A DNA stretch of 64,000 nt from Jidongwangia harbinensis. Its GTDB lineage: Bacteria > Actinomycetota > Actinomycetes > Mycobacteriales > Micromonosporaceae. The stretch is taken from contig NZ_JAIWNC010000027.1 of assembly GCF_020216025.1 (NCBI RefSeq), positions 62,001 to 126,000 on the forward strand, written 5' to 3'. Numbering within the stretch: the stretch's first letter is position 1; the number at the start of each line of letters is the position of its first letter. Both the position numbers and the translations under genes were made by a program. The notes beneath the pieces are model-generated. The model was not told the DNA's origin, did no database searches, and saw only the letters and a list, made by a program, of their open reading frames with translations. Below, piece after piece: positions 7,937 to 15,943 of this stretch.

Positions 7937-9034
7937 TCACGACCGGACCCCTTCGAGCTCTGCGGCAGCGGCGGCCGGGGTGGGCGGTGGTGGGGCCGGG
8001 CTCCGGCGCGCCGCGGCGAACCGGGCCGGCAGCGACGACAGCCCGTTCGGCAGGAAGAGGATCACCACGATGAACAGCAGACCAAGGATGTAGGTCCAGC
8101 CGTCGGGCCAGGTCGAACCGAGGCTCGACTGCCCCCATCCGACCGCCATCGCGCCGAGCGCGGGGCCGAACAGCGATGCGCGGCCGCCGAGGGCGACGCC
8201 CGCGATCATGAGGATCGAGGCGGCGGCGCCGATCTCGGCCGGGGTGATGATGCCGACGATGGGTACGAACATCGCTCCGCCGATGCTGGCCATCAGTGCG
8301 GAGGCGACGAACGCGACGAGCTTGACGTTGGCCGGGTCGTAGCCGAGGAAGCGCACGCGTTCCTCGGCGTCCCGGGTGGCGACGAGAAGCTCACCGAAGC
8401 GGCTGCGGTAGAGCTGCCACACCGCGAGCAGGCACACGACGAGCAGCCCGGCTGCGATGAGGTACACCAGGAGCTTGTTCGCCGGGTCGTTCAGCACGAA
8501 GCCGAAGAAGTACTTGAAGTCGCTGAGCCCGGTGTCGCCGCCCGTCTGGCGGATCGTGGAGCTGATCAGGGTGGCCAGCGCGACGGCGAGCGCCTGCGAC
8601 AGGATCGCGAAGTACGCCCCCTTCACGCGGCGCTTGAACAGCGCGTACCCGAGGATGCCGGACACGATCACCGGGAGCAGCACGATCGCCAGCAGGGTGA
8701 ATCCCGCGCTGCGGAACGGCTCCCAGAACGCCGGAAGCGGCGCTAGCGGGTCGTAGAGCACCATGAAACCCGGGATCCGGTCCCCAGCGGTCTCCAGCGT
8801 GAGGTGCATGGCCATCGCGTACGCGCCGAGGGCGAAGAACACCCCCTGCCCCATCACGAGCATCCCGCCCCGGCCCCACGCCAGGCCGATGCCGACCGCG
8901 ACGATGGCCCAGCAGCAGTACTTGCCGAGGTTGTTGATCCAGTGATCGGTGAGTACGAGAGGAGCGACCCCGAGGAGCAGAAAGGCGAACACCCCGATGC
9001 CGCCGAGGGAGATCCATGGCTTCAGCTTGGTCAT
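7937..9034 (-). CDS. urtC: Urea/amide ABC importer, permease subunit UrtC
   Basis: This 365-residue integral membrane protein starts at the ATG at 9034, overlapping the urtB stop (ATGA). It has about ten hydrophobic segments and the landmark GRGGMLVMGQGVFFALGAYA, which matches the LSLGHGxFFALGAY motif of LivM/UrtC permeases. GGDTGLSDF and RVRFLGYDPANVKLVAFVASA are also family-typical. The C-terminus is Pro/Ala-rich and cytosolic. With UrtB it forms the translocation path. Confidence 0.88.
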   Translation of the reverse strand: MTKLKPWISLGGIGVFAFLLLGVAPLVLTDHWINNLGKYCCWAIVAVGIGLAWGRGGMLVMGQGVFFALGAYAMAMHLTLETAGDRIPGFMVLYDPLAPLPAFWEPFRSAGFTLLAIVLLPVIVSGILGYALFKRRVKGAYFAILSQALAVALATLISSTIRQTGGDTGLSDFKYFFGFVLNDPANKLLVYLIAAGLLVVCLLAVWQLYRSRFGELLVATRDAEERVRFLGYDPANVKLVAFVASALMASIGGAMFVPIVGIITPAEIGAAASILMIAGVALGGRASLFGPALGAMAVGWGQSSLGSTWPDGWTYILGLLFIVVILFLPNGLSSLPARFAAARRSPAPPPPTPAAAAAELEGVRS

Positions 9035-9921
9035 ACCAGACTCCTGGTTCGCACCGTGAAGAGTCCCTGCGGGCGGACCTGCAGGAAGACGATCACGAGG
9101 ATGAAGGCGAGCACCTGCGCCAGGCTGCCGGTCGTCCAGTAGGCGAAGTACGCGAGCGCGACGCCCACCGCCCACGCGGCGACGATGGTGCCCTTGAGCT
9201 GGCCGATGCCACCGGCGGCGACGACGAGGAAGGCCGGGATGATGTACTGCGCGCCCATCTGCGAGTTCGTCCCGCCGATGAGCGACGCGGCCACGCCGGC
9301 GACCCCGGCCAGACCCGACCCGGTGAAGAAGGTGAGGCGGTCGACCGTACGTGTGGAGATACCCGACGTCTCGGCGAGGTCCCGGTTGTGGACGGTCGCC
9401 CGGATCCGACGGCCGAACGAGGTGTACTTGAGCCAGGCTGCCAGCGCGGCGACGCAGACGGACGCGAGCAGGATGGTGAACAGCTGCCGAAAGGGCCATT
9501 GGTAGCCGAGGATGCTCAGCTGCCCGTCCAGCCAGCTGGGCTTCTCCACCGGTACTCCCTGGGACGGGAAGATGTGCAGTGCCGCCTGCTGCAGGATCAG
9601 GCCGACCCCGACCGTGACGAGCAGCGTGTCGAGGGGCCTGCGGTACATCCATTGGATGATGGTGACCTCCAGCAGGAGGCCGAACAGGCCCGCGACGACG
9701 AACGCGACCGGCAGCGCGACCGGGATCGACAGGTCGCTGGCGGTGATGACCTGCTGGACGAGATAGGCGGCGAAGGCGCCGATCATGAGGAACTCGCCGT
9801 GGGCCATGTTGATCACGCCCATCTGGCCGAACGTGAGCGAGAGGCCCAGCGCGGCGAGCAGGAGCAGCGCACCCTGTGCGCTTCCGTTCAGCAGCGGCGC
9901 GATCAATGCGTCCACGTGCAC
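9031..9921 (-). CDS. urtB: Urea/amide ABC importer, permease subunit UrtB
   Basis: The 296-residue permease contains AALGLSLTFGQMGVINMAHGEFLMIGAF, the classic LivH/UrtB first-helix motif, and GLGLILQQ-like and PSWLDGQLSILGYQWPFRQL sequences. VGVGLILQQAALHIFPSQGVPV and the EXX helix region GISTRTVDRLTFFTGSGLAGVAG are typical of UrtB. I use the GTG at 9921; another GTG lies at 9915. It starts about 70 bp after urtA, with a hairpin between them, a usual arrangement that keeps binding protein in excess over membrane subunits. Confidence 0.88.
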   Translation of the reverse strand: MHVDALIAPLLNGSAQGALLLLAALGLSLTFGQMGVINMAHGEFLMIGAFAAYLVQQVITASDLSIPVALPVAFVVAGLFGLLLEVTIIQWMYRRPLDTLLVTVGVGLILQQAALHIFPSQGVPVEKPSWLDGQLSILGYQWPFRQLFTILLASVCVAALAAWLKYTSFGRRIRATVHNRDLAETSGISTRTVDRLTFFTGSGLAGVAGVAASLIGGTNSQMGAQYIIPAFLVVAAGGIGQLKGTIVAAWAVGVALAYFAYWTTGSLAQVLAFILVIVFLQVRPQGLFTVRTRSLV

Positions 9922-9957
9922 TCGCTCTCTCTAGCGTCTTTACGGAGGGGGAGGGGC

Positions 9958-10000
9958 CGCGTGCCGTCGTGACACGCGACCCCGCGGGTGATCAGCCCGC
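9958..10000 (-). terminator. urtA-urtB intergenic hairpins
   Basis: Two short inverted repeats follow urtA: CGCGTG/CACGCG (9958-9978, 9-nt loop) and GCGGG/CCCGC (9984-10000) around the stop codon. Structures like these after a binding-protein gene commonly stabilise its message or reduce read-through into the permease genes. Stems are only 5-6 bp, so support is modest. Confidence 0.35.
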
Positions 10001-11290
10001 CGCGTCCACGAGCTGTTTGCGGATGTCGGCCGGGAACCAGTCGTAGCCTTCGAGGTACGGGTCGGGCTCGATGAACTTGTCGGAGGCCCAGACGATGTCG
10101 AACTGATTGTTCGGGTTGATCTGTCCGATGTGGCCCGGCTTGGAGATGTGGTGGTTGTCGCCGTCGAGCGTGACCTTGCCCTCCGGCGCGTCGAACGTGA
10201 TGGCGTTGCTCTTCGCCGCGGCGTTCACCTTGTCGACGTCGAACGAGCCGGCCGCCTCGACGAGGGCCTTGTACAGGTACAGCGAGATGTAGGCGGCCTC
10301 CATCGGGTCGGAGGTGACACCGCTGCTGTTCGGGTACTTCTTCCAGCTTTCGATGAACTTCGGGTTGGTCGGGGTCTTGAGCGACTGGAAGTAGTTCCAC
10401 GACGCGTAGTGGCCGGTGACCTCGTGGCCCATCGCCGGCGCCTCCTCCTCGGCGATCGACACCGAGATGATCGGCGTCGTCCGGGCGTTGAGGCCGGCGT
10501 CGTAGTACGCCTTGATGAAGCCGACGTTCGACGAGCCGTTGATGGTGTTGAAGATGAAGTCGGGCTTGGCCGCCACGATCTTCGCCACCTGGCTGGTCCA
10601 GTCGTCCTTGTCGAGGGGCACGTACTCCTCGCCGACGATCTGGATGCCGAGCTTGGCCGCGTACAGCTTGATGATCGCGTTCGCGGTGCGCGGGAAGACG
10701 TAGTCGCTGCCGGCGAGGAACAGCCGCTTCACGCCCTTGGTGGCGAGGAAGTCCATCGCCGGGATGATCTGCTGGTTGGTGGTCGCCCCGGTGTAGTAGA
10801 TGTTCGGCGACGACTCGAGGCCCTCGTACTGCACCGGGTAGAAGAAGAGGCCGTTGTGCTTCTCGACGACCGGCTTGACGGCCTTGCGGGAGGACGAGGT
10901 CCAGCCGCCGAAGACCGCGGCGACGCAGTCCTGGGTGAGCAGCTTCTCGGTCTTCTCGGCGAAGGTGGGCCAGTCGGTGGCGCCGTCCTCCTGGATGTAC
11001 GCGATCTTCTTGCCGAGGATGCCGCCGCCCGCGTTGATCTCGTCGGCGGCCATGTGCAGCACGTTGGAGACGGTTTTCTCAGAGATCGCCATGCCGCCGG
11101 TGAGGGAGTTGAGGAACCCGAGCTTGATGCTGTCGCCGGAGGTGTCGACGCAGCTGGGCGCCGCCGACGTCCCGCCGGCGGAAGCGGAGTCGCCGGCGCG
11201 GGCGCCGCAGCCGGCGAGCACGAGGGCCACGGTCGTCCCGAGGGCGCCCAACGCCGTCAGCGTGCGCAGCCGCTTGCTGGTGGTGGACAT
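9992..11290 (-). CDS. urtA: Urea/amide ABC importer, substrate-binding lipoprotein UrtA
   Basis: The 432-residue precursor begins MSTTSKRLRTLTALG and has a lipoprotein signal ending LVLAGCG, so the mature protein is membrane-anchored by Cys. The body (IKLGFLNSLTGGMAISEKTVSNVLHMAADEINAGGG, then FGGWTSSSRKAVKPVVEK and LFFYPVQYEGLESSPNIYYTGA) is that of UrtA/AmiC/FmdD-type proteins, which bind urea or short-chain amides. I chose the ATG at 11290, which puts the signal peptide at the N-terminus; an upstream start at 11341 adds unrelated residues. Short-chain amides or formamide are alternatives to urea, and no urease or amidase is in view to decide. Confidence 0.88.
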   Translation of the reverse strand: MSTTSKRLRTLTALGALGTTVALVLAGCGARAGDSASAGGTSAAPSCVDTSGDSIKLGFLNSLTGGMAISEKTVSNVLHMAADEINAGGGILGKKIAYIQEDGATDWPTFAEKTEKLLTQDCVAAVFGGWTSSSRKAVKPVVEKHNGLFFYPVQYEGLESSPNIYYTGATTNQQIIPAMDFLATKGVKRLFLAGSDYVFPRTANAIIKLYAAKLGIQIVGEEYVPLDKDDWTSQVAKIVAAKPDFIFNTINGSSNVGFIKAYYDAGLNARTTPIISVSIAEEEAPAMGHEVTGHYASWNYFQSLKTPTNPKFIESWKKYPNSSGVTSDPMEAAYISLYLYKALVEAAGSFDVDKVNAAAKSNAITFDAPEGKVTLDGDNHHISKPGHIGQINPNNQFDIVWASDKFIEPDPYLEGYDWFPADIRKQLVDAAG

Positions 11291-11760
11291 ATATGAGAAC
11301 TCCGTTCCTGGTGAAGGGGCGTGACGCCGGGATCGCGGCACGGCGGATCGTGCAGATGGAGATGTCCTGGGCGAGCCGCCGGCGTCCCGAGCTCGCGCCC
11401 CATGCCGCCGGCAAGGTTCAGTCGGCTGCTGCAGGTGAGAGAAGAGTGACGCCGCGTCATTACTCTGACATTTCTTGGATGTTCCAACCCTGTAGCCGCG
11501 TGGCCAGCCAAGGCGCGAAAACCCGAGAAAACGGCGTAAAACATGAAGAGGCTGGTGTCAGAGTGCTGCCACATTCTCGTGACGACACAAGGTCATGTCA
11601 TACTCTTGACATGCACGGCGCCGCCGGTCTCTGAGGTTGCACGATCAGCCGGCCCATCGCCCGCGCATGCTTGTGGAAAGGCATACGACGATGGCGATGC
11701 GGTCTCCCGGACGAAGTCGGAGGATTGTCCGCGATCGAGTCCGGACGGTACGTTTCGCGG
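11291..11760. promoter_or_regulatory. Divergent control region between urtA and the amidohydrolase gene
   Basis: This 470-bp gap has no convincing gene but is locally A+T-richer than its surroundings. It contains three AAAAC units starting at 11518, 11528 and 11538, spaced exactly 10 bp, that is, on one face of the helix. It also holds a perfect inverted repeat CATGTCA-N6-TGACATG at 11594-11613. Both are operator-like. Nitrogen control (GlnR) would be expected biologically for urt, but I do not see a full GlnR box. Confidence 0.45.
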
Positions 11761-12969
11761 ATGGCACGGACGGTGGTGTTCCGGGCGGCTCATGCCTTCG
11801 ACGGGGATGGCTTCGTCCCCGGGGGGTTGCAGGTTCACGTTGCCGCAGGTCGGATCGTCGCTGTTCGCGCCTATGACGCGCCGTTGCCGGACGGTCAGCT
11901 GGCGGTGGACCGTCCGGGCAGCACGATTTTGCCCGGCCTGATCGACACTCATGTGCACCTGGTCGGGGGCGGGGAACCGGACGCCTTGACCTTGGATGCG
12001 GGTCGTTCCGCGGCCGAACGTGAGCACGTCGTTCGCCAATCTCTGCTGGCGCAGGTCCGTGCGGGTGTGACGACGGTGCGCGATCTCGGCGACAACCGAT
12101 TCGCGGTCGTGGACCGGGCGGTCGGAGATGACGAACCGTCGGTCCTGGGCTCGGGGCCGCCGATCACTTCGGTCGGTGGTCATTGCGCCGCCTTCGGAGG
12201 CGCGGTACGTGACCGAGCCGGCCTGCGAGCCGCGGTCGCGCAGCGGTACGAGCGGGGCGCCCGGATCGTCAAGGTGATCGTCAGTGGTGGTGCAATGACC
12301 GCCGGCTCGGACCTGCTGCGGTTGCAGTTCGACGTCGCCGATGTGCGGGCCGTGGTGGATGAGGCGCATCGTCGAGGGCTGCCGGTGACAGCCCATGCCC
12401 ACCCGGTGTCGGCTGTGCAGGTGTGCCTGGCCGCAGGCGTCGACGCCATCGAGCACTGCACCTGCCTGACCGACACAGGAATCGCCACGCCGGACGCGGT
12501 GATCGACGCGCTGGCCGTACGGCGGGTCGTGGTGTGCCCGACTTTCGGCCGGATGCCGGGGCTGCCGCCGTCGCCGCAGGCGATCGAGGTCATGCGTCGG
12601 ACCGGCATGACGTTGGAGGCCCGGTTCGCGCAGGTCGGCCGGCTCCATGCGGCCGGGGTACCGCTGGTGGCCGGCTCTGATGCCGGGATCCATCCGGCCA
12701 AGCCGCACGGGGTGTTGGCCTACGCGGTCCAGGAATTGGTCCGGTCCGGGCTGCCGATACACGCCGCGGCGGCGGCCGCGACATCGGGCGCCGCGGCGGC
12801 CTGCGGCCTGGCCGGTACCGTCGGAAGGCTGAGGCCAGGCCTGGTGGCCGACCTGCTGATCGTTGACGGCGACCTGCAGCACGACGCTCTCGCCCTGACC
12901 CGGGTCCGCGAGGTGGTGCTGCGTGGCCGGTGCGTCGTCAGTGACGCCGGGCGACCAACACCGAGTTGA
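11761..12969 (+). CDS. Metal-dependent amidohydrolase (imidazolonepropionase/prolidase-like)
   Basis: The 402-residue enzyme has the amidohydrolase metal site: His64 and His66 (DTHVHL), Lys171 (IVKVIVSGG, the usual carboxylated Lys), His212 (AHAHP), His232 (IEHCT) and Asp307 (AGSDAG). The C-terminus closes the small beta domain (GRLRPGLVADLLIVDGD). The ATG at 11761 is preferred because MARTVVFRAA starts the first beta strand. It is divergent from urtA. Its 3' end overlaps the convergent nicotianamine-synthase-like gene by 32 bp. It may hydrolyse an amide or a prolyl dipeptide, but the natural substrate is unknown. Confidence 0.8.
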   Translation: MARTVVFRAAHAFDGDGFVPGGLQVHVAAGRIVAVRAYDAPLPDGQLAVDRPGSTILPGLIDTHVHLVGGGEPDALTLDAGRSAAEREHVVRQSLLAQVRAGVTTVRDLGDNRFAVVDRAVGDDEPSVLGSGPPITSVGGHCAAFGGAVRDRAGLRAAVAQRYERGARIVKVIVSGGAMTAGSDLLRLQFDVADVRAVVDEAHRRGLPVTAHAHPVSAVQVCLAAGVDAIEHCTCLTDTGIATPDAVIDALAVRRVVVCPTFGRMPGLPPSPQAIEVMRRTGMTLEARFAQVGRLHAAGVPLVAGSDAGIHPAKPHGVLAYAVQELVRSGLPIHAAAAAATSGAAAACGLAGTVGRLRPGLVADLLIVDGDLQHDALALTRVREVVLRGRCVVSDAGRPTPS

Positions 12970-13801
12970 TGACCTCCCCGAACGGGTGCAGCAGAACCTC
13001 AGGGACCAGCCCGGCGTCGCGTACGTCCCGGACGCTGACCACCGGGTAGAGCAGCGACCGTAGTCCGTTCGCGCTGCGGACGGCCACGCGCGTCCCCGCC
13101 TCGATCGACGTGCCGACGGCACGCAGCGCCGCCTGCTTCTGCACCCGGGTGGTGCCGACCAGCGCGGCGACCACCACGACGTCGCAGCCGGCGGCCGCGC
13201 ACGCCAGGTCGGATGCCGATCGGGCATCGGCCAGGAGCACGCTGATCCGGTCCGCCAGGCCGAGCCGACCGATGAGGCGGCGCGACAACTCGACCGCGTC
13301 GGCGTCCTGGTCCACCACCGTGACCGTGGTCCTGAGCATGCGGGACAGCATGATCGCGCTCAGCGGTAGCGGTCCGCCACCGATGAAACACAGCCGTCCA
13401 GAATCCCCGGGCCGGTGACCGGTTCCCGCCAGCGCATGCCGTTCGAGGTGCGCCAGTTGCTCGTAGTTGCGCAGGTAGGGAAAGGCGGCCAACTCGGCGT
13501 GCGGGTCGGGGGCGGCAAGCGTACGGCGAGCCCACCAGTCTTCCAGCTGGGATTCCCCTACGGCACACAACCGGACGAGGTTGTCGCGTGCCTCGGCGAT
13601 CCGCGGGTCGGTCAGCACCGACGAGACATCGACCGGATCGGCGTGGGCGCAGGTGGCGACCAGGTCGGCGAACAGGGAGTTGACCACGGGTGACGGGGCC
13701 AGGCTGTCCTGGGCGCGCAGCCCGTCGTACAAGCGCAGAATGCGACCGGCCAGCACTTGGTTGTCGGCGTCGCGGGCGGGGGCAGCCGACGCGCTCAGCA
13801 T
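12938..13801 (-). CDS. Nicotianamine-synthase-like enzyme (metallophore biosynthesis)
   Basis: This 287-residue protein matches the NAS family. Residues 79-90 (LCAVGESQLEDWWA) resemble the segment with the catalytic Glu, residues 107-120 (FPYLRNYEQLAHLE) the conserved Tyr segment, and residues 139-150 (FIGGGPLPLSAI) plus VVDQDADAVELSRRL the SAM-binding fold. By numbering, Glu83 and Tyr109 would correspond to Glu81 and Tyr107 of the Methanothermobacter enzyme. NAS enzymes transfer aminobutyrate groups from SAM; bacterial relatives such as CntL make opine metallophores. The ATG at 13801 overlaps the end of the acetyltransferase gene. No CntM-like dehydrogenase or histidine racemase is nearby, so the product would differ from staphylopine. 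Confidence 0.78.
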   Translation of the reverse strand: MLSASAAPARDADNQVLAGRILRLYDGLRAQDSLAPSPVVNSLFADLVATCAHADPVDVSSVLTDPRIAEARDNLVRLCAVGESQLEDWWARRTLAAPDPHAELAAFPYLRNYEQLAHLERHALAGTGHRPGDSGRLCFIGGGPLPLSAIMLSRMLRTTVTVVDQDADAVELSRRLIGRLGLADRISVLLADARSASDLACAAAGCDVVVVAALVGTTRVQKQAALRAVGTSIEAGTRVAVRSANGLRSLLYPVVSVRDVRDAGLVPEVLLHPFGEVINSVLVARRH

Positions 13802-14370
13802 TGGTGCGTCCGCAGCATCGCCTCGGTGTCGATCTCGAAGTGCACCGTGTTGAACGGATCCGGCCGGGTGTCGCAGACCTCCCGGGTCGGCAGGGAGCGC
13901 CAGAACGCCTCAGCGCCGGGAACGCCGGCATCGGTATGCAGGTACACGCGGCTGTATCCACCCGGTCCGACGCTCCAGGCGACGGCCCGCTCAGCGAGGG
14001 CGTGACCGACGCCGCGCCGCCGCGCACCGGCGGCCACCCAGACCCGTACGAGCTGACACACGTCGGGCTGGTTGTAGCGGCGTGCCAGCCATTGCGGATT
14101 GGGCGGACTGGCCAACGCGCACGGTATGACCGCGGCGGTGCCCACGATGCCGGACGACTCCCGGGCGACGATCAGTGCGCAGCCGGGACGACGCAGATAG
14201 GCGGCTTCGAGATCGTCGAGATCGCGGTGCCACTGCGGTCGATAGCCGCCCAGATCCGCCTGCAGCACCTCCTGCATCATGGCCTGTGCCTCGACCAGAT
14301 CCCCCGGTCGGGCGAGGGCGACGGTTGCCTTCCGGCTGTCGACTTGGCTCACGCTTCGCGGGCTGAACAT
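13795..14370 (-). CDS. GNAT-family N-acetyltransferase paired with the NAS-like gene
   Basis: The 191-residue protein has GNAT features: VCQLVRVWVAAGARRRGVGHALAERAVAWS, where RRRGVG is the acetyl-CoA pyrophosphate-binding (Q/R)xxGx(G/A) loop, and the upstream strand CALIVARESSGIVGTAAVIPCAL. I prefer the ATG at 14370, which has GGGAG about 8 bp before it; an ATG at 14439 and a TTG at 14445 are also in frame. Its stop overlaps the NAS-like start, so the two are coupled. A putative Zur box lies 114 bp upstream. It may acylate the amine of the NAS product or the precursor, which is inference from context. Confidence 0.75.
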   Translation of the reverse strand: MFSPRSVSQVDSRKATVALARPGDLVEAQAMMQEVLQADLGGYRPQWHRDLDDLEAAYLRRPGCALIVARESSGIVGTAAVIPCALASPPNPQWLARRYNQPDVCQLVRVWVAAGARRRGVGHALAERAVAWSVGPGGYSRVYLHTDAGVPGAEAFWRSLPTREVCDTRPDPFNTVHFEIDTEAMLRTHQC

Positions 14371-14481
14371 CTCCGGAACTCCCAACAACGTACGGCAGTG
14401 ATCAGCGACTGATGCAGCGCCGCGGCCGGCACGCCTCATGAGCAACGCTGCGCGCCGAACCGGGCGTCCGACCCAGCCCCG

Positions 14482-14510
14482 ACAATGGTAACGGTTTTCA
14501 TTTGCTCCAA
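14482..14510 (-). promoter_or_regulatory. Putative Zur box within a sigma-70-type promoter of the GNAT-NAS operon
   Basis: AATGGTAACGGTTTTCATT (14484-14502) is a 19-bp palindrome with 7 of 9 pairs matched. On the minus strand it contains TGAAAACCGTTACCA, close to the actinobacterial Zur consensus TGAAAATnnTTTTCA. Minus-strand hexamers TTGGAG (14510-14505) and CATTGT (14487-14482) are 17 bp apart, and the box covers the spacer, an ideal position for repression by zinc-loaded Zur. The hexamers themselves are weak. Similarity to consensus is from memory and has not been scored. Confidence 0.6.
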
Positions 14511-14638
14511 GTGACGGGGTCCCGCGCGGAGACGGTCATCCACATATGACTTCATGTCGGCCGCGCTCGACCGGAGTGTCACGGCCAGCGCCATGACGGT
14601 GCGATGCCACTGGGCAACGGGTCGCCGGCCACGGCAGT

Positions 14639-14680
14639 GAAGCGGTTCGTATGGTGCGTCGTCCGGTCCACTCCAAGCCT
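14639..14680 (+). repeat. Dispersed intergenic repeat, copy 3
   Basis: The most diverged copy: GCGGTTCGTATGGTGCGTCG then TCCGGTCCACTCC. Upstream GCCGGCCACGG is shared with copy 2. It lies in the gap after jetD. Confidence 0.45.
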
Positions 14681-14728
14681 GGCCTGCGTGTTCGTGGCGG
14701 CCGCATTTGGCATCGCGCAAACCGCAGG

Positions 14729-15943
14729 TCAACGGTCGCTCTCGCCAGCGGGCGCCGGCGGTGTCGCGAGGCCCCGCAGGAGGTCGTCCACAAGTGTGCC
14801 GATGAGGCGTTCCTCCATCACCGATCGGCCGGTACTGGTCATCGCCTCCGTTAGGGAGTGATCCCAGGGACCAACTGCCGGAGCGCCGGTCAGCGGCAGA
14901 CCTATCGGGTCGGCCGCGAGGTAATCCGCACCAGACATGCGCCATGGCACAGCATCCGGGTAGCGGGCGAGAGCGGCTGCGGTCAGCCGGATACCGGTCC
15001 AGTCGAAGTCGTTGCGCCATCGGATCACGGTGCCCGCCGCACAGTTCGCCAGCAGCGTATGGACCGCTGCGGACGGCACTCCTTCGGTACAGATCAGCGG
15101 GGCCGTAGAGTGTCCCGCCGCGGCCCGCAACACGGCCGGGTTCTCGCACACATAGATCTCCGGCACAGGGAGGGACAGCCGGGCGAGGCGCAGCTGGTGC
15201 AGGGTGACGCGGAACGGCACATGAGCCATCGTGGCGGATGACAGCCAGTCGCCGAGAAGACCGCCGGTGGCGGGCAGGTTGAGAACCAGGGCCTGGCTGG
15301 CGAGGTCGTCGGGGACCAACCCGGCCATCTCCCAGAGCGCCCGTTCCTGTTCTGCTCCGGTCGGGGACTTGACCTGGTGCCAGGCGGCCAGCGCCCGGAG
15401 CACGAGTCCGCGCATCGGCCCCTCAGCAAGGGCCTTGGTGTCGCCGAGGACCCGTTCGGCGAAGACCGGCATCGGCTCGGCGCTGACCGGCAACGCGTCG
15501 AGTGCCGCCAGCGCTCGAGCGAACAGGATTCCGCTTCGGGCCATCCGGGTGAGGGTCCCGTCACGGCGCAGGCCGTCGAGCCATTCCTCGAACCACGGCT
15601 GCCCGGCGTGGCGGCTCCCGGCTGCCGTCGCGAGCATCGCCTCCCGGGCCTCGGCGAGAATGGCGCGCTCGGCAGGGCGGTCCCGGAACGCGCCCACCGC
15701 CGACGGCAGATCGATGCCGTGGGCGCTCCGCAGAAAGGCATCGATCTCGGACAGGCGGACGGCGACCCGCTTGACGCCGGCGGGCCTGTGTACCCCCGTC
15801 ACTCCGATGACGACATGCCGTTCCGCCTCGTCCGGCGCCGTCAGGGAGACCGTCCCGGCGAGACTTCCACCGGTGCGCTCCAGGCTGCGCCGGGCAGCGG
15901 TCAGCAGCCGCCGCCAGCCCGGATCGATGGTGAGGTCAGGCAT
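14729..15943 (-). CDS. jetD: Wadjet component JetD (DUF3323/DUF2399, TIGR02679 family; predicted nuclease)
   Basis: The 404-residue protein matches TIGR02679. An N-terminal DUF3323-like region (about 1-200) is followed by a C-terminal DUF2399 Toprim-like domain with IYVCENPAVLRAAA (acidic Glu), LICTEGVPSAAVHTLL, and VIRWRNDFDWTGIRL (DxD). These acidic groups would form the metal site. In characterised Wadjet systems JetD is the nuclease that cuts plasmid DNA extruded by the JetABC motor. The ATG at 15943 overlaps the jetC end by 8 bp. The domain set is complete, so the protein is probably active. Confidence 0.85.
   Translation of the reverse strand: MPDLTIDPGWRRLLTAARRSLERTGGSLAGTVSLTAPDEAERHVVIGVTGVHRPAGVKRVAVRLSEIDAFLRSAHGIDLPSAVGAFRDRPAERAILAEAREAMLATAAGSRHAGQPWFEEWLDGLRRDGTLTRMARSGILFARALAALDALPVSAEPMPVFAERVLGDTKALAEGPMRGLVLRALAAWHQVKSPTGAEQERALWEMAGLVPDDLASQALVLNLPATGGLLGDWLSSATMAHVPFRVTLHQLRLARLSLPVPEIYVCENPAVLRAAAGHSTAPLICTEGVPSAAVHTLLANCAAGTVIRWRNDFDWTGIRLTAAALARYPDAVPWRMSGADYLAADPIGLPLTGAPAVGPWDHSLTEAMTSTGRSVMEERLIGTLVDDLLRGLATPPAPAGESDR

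Larger units (their letters stand above)
14371..14728. other. Intergenic region with Zur-type promoter and repeat copy 3
   Basis: This gap separates the end of jetD from the acetyltransferase gene. It contains the putative Zur-controlled promoter (14482-14510), an alternative upstream extension of the GNAT frame (to 14445) and copy 3 of the dispersed repeat (14639-14680). I see no gene in it. Confidence 0.5.

Noticed and set aside
10130..11296. Plus-strand frame of about 390 codons opposite urtA.
   Set aside because: Val/Arg/Asp-rich shadow; urtA on the minus strand has signal peptide and full family similarity.
11606..11634. TTGACA as a plus-strand -35 box for the amidohydrolase.
   Set aside because: No acceptable -10 hexamer lies 16-19 bp downstream. 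The TTGACA belongs to the inverted repeat.
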